Assembly: GCF_033843645.1 (NCBI RefSeq)
Contig: NZ_JAWXVZ010000001.1
Location: 62,001 to 126,000 of the forward strand
Length of the DNA stretch: 64,000 bases
From: Pseudovibrio zosterae
GTDB taxonomy: Bacteria; Pseudomonadota; Alphaproteobacteria; Rhizobiales; Stappiaceae
Direction: 5' to 3'
Shown here: positions 59,512 to 64,000 of the stretch, piece by piece
How positions within the stretch are numbered: the first letter of the stretch is position 1
Layout: each line of letters begins with the position of its first letter
Notes under the pieces: generated by a model
What the model saw: only the letters and a program-made list of their open reading frames with translations
Database searches by the model: none
Told to the model about the DNA's origin: nothing
Made by a program: the position numbers and the translations under genes

Positions 59512-60615
59512 ATGGGCGCTTATATTCTGCGTCGATTGCTTTTGATGGTCCCGACTCTGATCGGCATCATGGCAATCAACTTTATTATTATTCAGTTTGC
59601 TCCGGGCGGGCCTGTTGAACAGGTCATCGCTCAGCTTCAGGGCAATGATGTGTCTGCAACAGCGCGCATCTCCGGTGGTGGCGGAGATATGGGCGGGGCT
59701 TCAGGCGTAGCTGCCGGGGAAGGCGTAAATTCCAAGTATCGCGGCGCGCAGGGCCTTGATCCGGAGTTCATCAAGGAGCTTGAAGCTCAGTTCGGTTTTG
59801 ACAAGCCGCCGCTTGAGCGCTTTGGAACGATGATCTGGGACTACATGCGGTTTGATTTCGGGGAGAGTTACTTCCGTGACATCGCGGTGGTGGACCTTAT
59901 CGTCGAGAAGCTGCCGGTATCGATCTCCTTGGGGCTCTGGATGACACTGTTGTCCTATTCAATCTCCATCCCGCTTGGCATTCGCAAGGCTGTGAAAGAC
60001 GGGACGTCGTTTGATGTCTGGACGTCCGGCGTGATCATTGTGGGCTACGCAATTCCCGGCTTTTTGTTTGCTGTTCTATTGATCGTCCTGTTTGCGGGCG
60101 GGTCGTTTCTGGACTGGTTCCCGCTGCGTGGCCTGACCTCCGAAGGCTGGGCCAACATGTCTTGGCCGGAGCGCATCCTGGACTATTTCTGGCACTTGGC
60201 ACTGCCGTTGACGGCCATGGCACTCTCCGCCTTTGCCACCACGACCCTTTTGACCAAGAACTCTTTCCTTGATGAAATTCGGAAACAGTATGTGCAAACA
60301 GCGCGCGCGAAGGGCCTGACAGAGCGCAAGGTGCTTTACGGTCACGTGTTCCGCAATGCGATGCTGATCGTTGTGGCTGGCTTTCCGGGAGCTTTCATTT
60401 CGGCGTTTTTCGCTGGCTCTCTGTTGATTGAAACCATCTTCTCACTCGATGGACTTGGCCTTTTGGGTTTTGAATCCATCATCAATCGCGATTACGCCGT
60501 GGTCTTTGCAACGCTCTACATTTTCTCACTTATGGGGTTGCTGGTGAACCTTATTTCTGACCTGACCTACACCTGGATCGATCCGCGGATCGATTTCGAA
60601 AGCCGGGAGGTCTGA
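59512..60615 (+). CDS. peptide ABC transporter permease, YejB-like
   Basis: 367 residues. First helix ILRRLLLMVPTLIGIMAINF, then the long periplasmic loop typical of YejB (FAPGGPVEQVIAQLQGNDVS and following Gly-rich GGGGDMGGASG), then five helices. The DppB/OppB-type EAA loop is near residue 262 (QTARAKGLTERKVLYGHVFR). Partner of the YejE-like permease eight bases downstream. Confidence 0.93.
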   Translation: MGAYILRRLLLMVPTLIGIMAINFIIIQFAPGGPVEQVIAQLQGNDVSATARISGGGGDMGGASGVAAGEGVNSKYRGAQGLDPEFIKELEAQFGFDKPPLERFGTMIWDYMRFDFGESYFRDIAVVDLIVEKLPVSISLGLWMTLLSYSISIPLGIRKAVKDGTSFDVWTSGVIIVGYAIPGFLFAVLLIVLFAGGSFLDWFPLRGLTSEGWANMSWPERILDYFWHLALPLTAMALSAFATTTLLTKNSFLDEIRKQYVQTARAKGLTERKVLYGHVFRNAMLIVVAGFPGAFISAFFAGSLLIETIFSLDGLGLLGFESIINRDYAVVFATLYIFSLMGLLVNLISDLTYTWIDPRIDFESREV

Positions 60616-60622
60616 TCAGCTC

Positions 60623-61804
60623 ATGGATACAAAACTCGAAAATCGGCTTGAAAAGCAAGGTTATGAAGACATCGCGCCGCTGGCCGAGCAGACACTGCCG
60701 CCGCCGCGCAAAGGTCTGTCGCCCATCAACAAGCGGCGGCTTGAGAACTTCAAGAAGAACAAGCGCGGCTACTGGTCCTTCTGGATTTTCGCAGTGCTGT
60801 TCGTTCTCACGCTGTTTGCCGAGCTCCTTGCCAACGACAAGCCAATCCTCGTCTCCTACAAGGGAGAGCTGCTTGCGCCCATCTTTGTTGAATATCCAGA
60901 GGAGAAGTTCGGCGGCTTTCTTGCTGTCACCGACTACCGCGATCCGTTCATCCAAGAGGAGATCGAGGCAAATGGCTGGATGCTCTGGCCGCTGATCCGC
61001 TATTCATACAGAACGGTCAACAACGACATTCCGGTACCAGCACCGGCACCTCCTTCGTGGATGATGGACAAGCAGGAGCGTTGCTCTCGGTATCCGCTCG
61101 GGGTGGACGATCCAAACTGTGTCTCTGGAAACTTCAACTGGCTGGGAACGGACGATCAGGGGCGCGATGTGGTCGCCCGCCTGATTTATGGCTTCCGAAT
61201 CTCCGTTCTTTTTGGACTTGCGCTAACAATAGCCTCCTCAGTGATAGGCGTGGCTGCGGGTGCGGTCCAGGGCTACTACGGCGGCTGGGTTGATCTGGGT
61301 TTCCAGCGCTTCATTGAAATCTGGACGGCTATCCCAACGCTCTACCTGATCCTGATCGTGTCTTCGGTACTGACGCCGGGGTTCTGGGTGCTCTTCACCA
61401 TTTTGCTGGCGTTCTCCTGGGTTGCCTTGGTGGGAGTGGTGCGTGCGGAGTTCTTGCGCGGGCGAAACTTCGAGTACATTTCCGCAGCTCGGGCATTGGG
61501 CGTTTCCAACCCGGTGATCATGTGGCGCCACTTGCTGCCGAACGCCATGGTGGCAACGCTCACATTCATGCCGTTCATCCTGAATGGATCCATCTCCACG
61601 CTCACGGCGTTGGACTTCCTCGGGTTCGGCTTGCCTCCGGGCTCAGCATCGCTGGGTGAGATGCTCGCGCAGGGCAAGAACAATCTTCAGGCCCCATGGC
61701 TTGGCATCACCGGGTTTATGGTGCTTTCGGTCATGTTGTCTCTCTTGATCTTCATTGGGGAAGCGGTGCGTGACGCGTTCGATCCCCGCAAGAGCTATCA
61801 GTAG
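60623..61804 (+). CDS. peptide ABC transporter permease, YejE-like
   Basis: 393 residues. A cytoplasmic N-tail (about 50 residues) precedes the first helix FWIFAVLFVLTLFAELLAND; the long periplasmic loop with GELLAPIFVEYPEEKFGGFL is the YejE mark. Then LGTDDQGRDVVARLIYGFRI and the EAA loop ISAARALGVSNPVIMWRHLL, as in DppC/OppC. Belongs to the same operon. Confidence 0.93.
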   Translation: MDTKLENRLEKQGYEDIAPLAEQTLPPPRKGLSPINKRRLENFKKNKRGYWSFWIFAVLFVLTLFAELLANDKPILVSYKGELLAPIFVEYPEEKFGGFLAVTDYRDPFIQEEIEANGWMLWPLIRYSYRTVNNDIPVPAPAPPSWMMDKQERCSRYPLGVDDPNCVSGNFNWLGTDDQGRDVVARLIYGFRISVLFGLALTIASSVIGVAAGAVQGYYGGWVDLGFQRFIEIWTAIPTLYLILIVSSVLTPGFWVLFTILLAFSWVALVGVVRAEFLRGRNFEYISAARALGVSNPVIMWRHLLPNAMVATLTFMPFILNGSISTLTALDFLGFGLPPGSASLGEMLAQGKNNLQAPWLGITGFMVLSVMLSLLIFIGEAVRDAFDPRKSYQ

Positions 61805-61815
61805 GAGGCAACAAG

Positions 61816-63453
61816 ATGAGCGAACGCAAAGTTCCCCTTCTCCAAGTGAAGGATCTCTCTGTTGCCTTCACACAAGGCGGCAACACGTCAACAGCGGTGG
61901 ATCAGATTTCGTTTTCCATCGACAAGGGAGAGACGGTCGCGCTGGTGGGTGAAAGTGGTTCCGGAAAGTCCGTTTCTGCCCTTTCCGTGCTAAAGCTGCT
62001 GCCCTATCCCGCGGCCAGCCATCCAACTGGTGAAATCCTTTTCGAAGGAGAGGATATGCTCACCGCCGATGAGAACGCGGTGCGCAAAGTGCGCGGCAAT
62101 CGTATCTCCATGATCTTTCAGGAGCCGATGACCTCCCTGAACCCGTTGCATACGGTTGAGCGGCAGGTGGCGGAAATCCTGAAAATTCATAGGGGCCTCA
62201 GCGACACGGCCGCCCGCAAGCGGGTGCTTGAACTGCTGGATCAAGTAGGCATCCCAGATCCCGAAACGCGTCTTCAGAGTTATCCGCATCAGCTTTCAGG
62301 CGGTCAGCGCCAACGTGTGATGATCGCAATGGCCCTTGCCAATGAACCTGATCTTCTTATTGCCGATGAGCCAACAACCGCGCTTGATGTGACAGTGCAG
62401 GCGCAGATCCTGAAACTCTTGAAGGAGTTGCAGCAACGCACGGGCATGGCAATGTTGTTCATCACCCACGATCTGGGCATCGTGCGCAAGATTTCTGATC
62501 GCGTCTGTGTGATGACTGCTGGCAAGATCGTGGAAGCCGGTGACGTAAAGCAGATTTTTGAGGCACCGCAACACGACTACACCCGCCACCTCTTGGCTGC
62601 CGAGCCAAAGGGTGAGCCGCCCAAGACCAATGACAGCAAGCCAAAGATAATTGAAACCAGAGACTTAAAGGTTTGGTTTCCAATCAAGCGCGGCTTTTTG
62701 CGTCGGACCGTAGACCATGTAAAGGCAGTGAACGGCATTGATGTAACGCTTCGCGAAGGCCAGACCCTCGGTATCGTTGGCGAGAGCGGGTCAGGGAAAA
62801 CAACACTGGGCCTCGCTATCCTGCGGATGATCTCCTCCAATGGCGAAATCCTGTTCAAGGGGAAGGACATCGCGCAAAACTCGTGGAAACAGATGCGTCC
62901 GCTGCGCCGCGACATGCAGATTGTGTTCCAAGACCCGTTTGGAGCGTTGTCTCCGCGTATGTCGGTGGCTGATATTGTCGGAGAAGGGCTGCAGGTTCAC
63001 ATGCCAACTCTGAGTGATGCCGAGCGGGATTATAAGGTGGCTAAGGCCCTGGATGAGGTTGGCCTCGATCCAGCTAGCCGCTTCCGTTATCCTCACGAGT
63101 TCTCCGGCGGCCAACGCCAGCGCATCTCAATAGCACGCGCCATGGTGCTGGAGCCCAAGTTCGTGATGCTGGACGAGCCAACGTCTGCGCTGGACATGAG
63201 CGTTCAGGCTCAGGTGGTCGACCTGCTGCGCGATCTGCAAAAGGCCCATGATCTGGCTTATCTGTTCATATCCCACGACCTGAAGGTGGTTCGTGCGCTG
63301 GCTAATGATGTGATTGTCATGAAGTCAGGCCAAGTCATGGAGGCCGGGTCGTCGGATCAGATCTTTGATAGTCCGCAGACCGAGTACACGAAGGCCTTGA
63401 TGGCCGCTGCTTTCCGCATGGAGGCGGTCGATAGTCCCGTTCTTTCGCAGTAA
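61816..63453 (+). CDS. peptide ABC transporter ATP-binding protein, YejF-like (fused double ATPase)
   Basis: 545 residues with two ATPase modules in one chain. Module 1: Walker A GESGSGKS near residue 41, signature LSGGQRQR near 158, Walker B LLIADEPTTALD. Module 2: Walker A GESGSGKTT near 321, FSGGQRQRISIARAM near 428, Walker B FVMLDEPTSALD. Each ends in the oligopeptide-type C-terminal segment. AGGAGG precedes the ATG. A strong terminator follows and closes the operon. Confidence 0.95.
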   Translation: MSERKVPLLQVKDLSVAFTQGGNTSTAVDQISFSIDKGETVALVGESGSGKSVSALSVLKLLPYPAASHPTGEILFEGEDMLTADENAVRKVRGNRISMIFQEPMTSLNPLHTVERQVAEILKIHRGLSDTAARKRVLELLDQVGIPDPETRLQSYPHQLSGGQRQRVMIAMALANEPDLLIADEPTTALDVTVQAQILKLLKELQQRTGMAMLFITHDLGIVRKISDRVCVMTAGKIVEAGDVKQIFEAPQHDYTRHLLAAEPKGEPPKTNDSKPKIIETRDLKVWFPIKRGFLRRTVDHVKAVNGIDVTLREGQTLGIVGESGSGKTTLGLAILRMISSNGEILFKGKDIAQNSWKQMRPLRRDMQIVFQDPFGALSPRMSVADIVGEGLQVHMPTLSDAERDYKVAKALDEVGLDPASRFRYPHEFSGGQRQRISIARAMVLEPKFVMLDEPTSALDMSVQAQVVDLLRDLQKAHDLAYLFISHDLKVVRALANDVIVMKSGQVMEAGSSDQIFDSPQTEYTKALMAAAFRMEAVDSPVLSQ

Positions 63454-63459
63454 ATCACG

Positions 63460-63484
63460 AGGCCCGGCATCTGCCGGGCCTTTT
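63460..63484. terminator. yejF terminator
   Basis: AGGCCCGGC (63460-63468) and GCCGGGCCT (63473-63481) perfect arms around ATCT, then TTTTC. It also covers the 3' end of the converging gene at 63484. Confidence 0.9.
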
Positions 63485-63945
63485 CATAGCCAGCGGCGGA
63501 CCTGCTTTTCATAGGCCTCGAAAGCATCACTGAACTTCTCCCGAAGTGCGCGCTCTTCCGGTTCAATCTGGAATTTGTTCATGTAGCCGACATAAGCAAT
63601 GAGCCCCAAGAACGCAGCCATGCTGGAAAGATAGATGGCCCAGCCGACAAGGCCGATCAACATACCTATGTACATGGGATTGCGCGTGAACTTGTAAACG
63701 CCGGAGGTGACCAGCGTGTTCACCTTTTGAGGATTGGTTGGATCCACAGTTGTCTTTAGGCGTCTGAATTCCAGCACGCCCGCAATGCCAATGCCGAGGC
63801 CGAGCAACAGAAAAAGTGCAAAACCTGCAACTGCAACGGGCCTTGGGAGGGGGTAACCGGGAATACCAACAGCCAAGACCCACATGAGTGCCGCGCAAAG
63901 GAGGCTCACAGCCACTGGCGGAACTTTCATTTCCAAAAATTTCAT
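63484..63945 (-). CDS. isoprenylcysteine carboxyl methyltransferase/PEMT-like membrane protein
   Basis: 153 residues from ATG 63945. Three or four membrane helices (VAVSLLCAALMWVLAVGIPG, then VAVAGFALFLLLGLGIGIAG, and LIGLVGWAIYLSSMAAFLGL). TSGVYKFTRNPMYIGMLI and EPEERALREKFSDAFEAYEK are the conserved SAM-binding end of the ICMT/phospholipid-methyltransferase group. Substrate unknown in bacteria. Starts at 63930 or a TTG at 63981 are alternatives; the ribosome site is weak. Confidence 0.8.
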   Translation of the reverse strand: MKFLEMKVPPVAVSLLCAALMWVLAVGIPGYPLPRPVAVAGFALFLLLGLGIGIAGVLEFRRLKTTVDPTNPQKVNTLVTSGVYKFTRNPMYIGMLIGLVGWAIYLSSMAAFLGLIAYVGYMNKFQIEPEERALREKFSDAFEAYEKQVRRWL

Positions 63946-64000
63946 GGTGAAACCAACCAAAAGAAAAGCCTGCCCCAACAATAGGAACAGGCCTTATCAA

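Noticed and set aside
1..64000. CRISPR array, prophage, transposon, toxin-antitoxin or other defence island
   Set aside because: No regularly spaced repeats, transposase, phage structural gene or defence-associated protein was recognised; the gene content is core metabolism and gene expression.

Overview
The window reads as a chromosomal segment of an alphaproteobacterium, most likely Hyphomicrobiales (Rhizobiales sensu lato). A Stappiaceae-type genome such as Pseudovibrio or Labrenzia is my guess, not a proof. The reasons are: HslV with a short N-terminal propeptide; a Mur-like Fur protein between rimI and plsC; the run miaB-phoH-ybeY-corC-lnt-HTH-metK-trmB-rimP-nusA-ylxR-infB-rbfA-truB-rpsO-pnp; a divergent pheA/membrane cytochrome c pair; and alphaproteobacterial promoter shapes (CTTG(A/C), 16-17 bp, TATAT-like -10). 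No rRNA, integrase, transposase, phage gene or CRISPR array is seen. Almost every base is accounted for by core genes.

Layout. 1-3.5 kb: a tRNA-Arg(CCG), a Tat-exported 5'-nucleotidase and a small secreted protein of unknown function. 3.5-12 kb, all on the minus strand: a carbohydrate-use block (LDH-like dehydrogenase, 6-phosphogluconate dehydrogenase, a GntR/FCD regulator, then a DeoR regulator and a complete sugar ABC importer in one operon). 12-18.8 kb: mutM divergent from ubiE-ubiB, a TetR regulator, alkB, and a membrane-anchored FMN/Fe-S glutamate-synthase-domain protein. 18.8-26.5 kb: protein quality control (dnaK, dnaJ, hslV, hslU, usp) with a PmtA-like methyltransferase and an FMN reductase between. 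26.6-38.6 kb: nfuA, tsaB, rimI, mur, plsC, miaB, phoH, ybeY, corC, lnt, an XRE regulator, metK, trmB. 38.6-49.2 kb: the translation/RNA block rimP-nusA-ylxR-infB-rbfA-truB-rpsO-pnp. 49.2-55.5 kb: an orphan ORF, an EamA transporter, dapB, gpmA, an adenosine-kinase-like PfkB kinase, pheA and a membrane cytochrome c. 55.6-63.5 kb: a YejABEF-type peptide importer with two substrate-binding proteins (one Sec-, one Tat-exported). The window ends with an isoprenylcysteine-methyltransferase-like membrane protein.

I found no convincing new multi-gene system. What deserves a second look is mostly RNA-level or cis-regulatory: a probable attenuator ahead of rimP, overlapping hairpins ahead of pnp, competing hairpins between dnaK and dnaJ, an orphan minus-strand terminator upstream of the XRE gene, an operator-like palindrome inside the metK promoter, a direct repeat at deoR, and a 91-nt self-pairing element between pheA and the cytochrome gene. 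At gene level the interesting items are the dual-SBP Yej operon, the glutamate-synthase-domain membrane protein and two unrecognised small ORFs. All hairpins were found by eye; no folding or database search was run.
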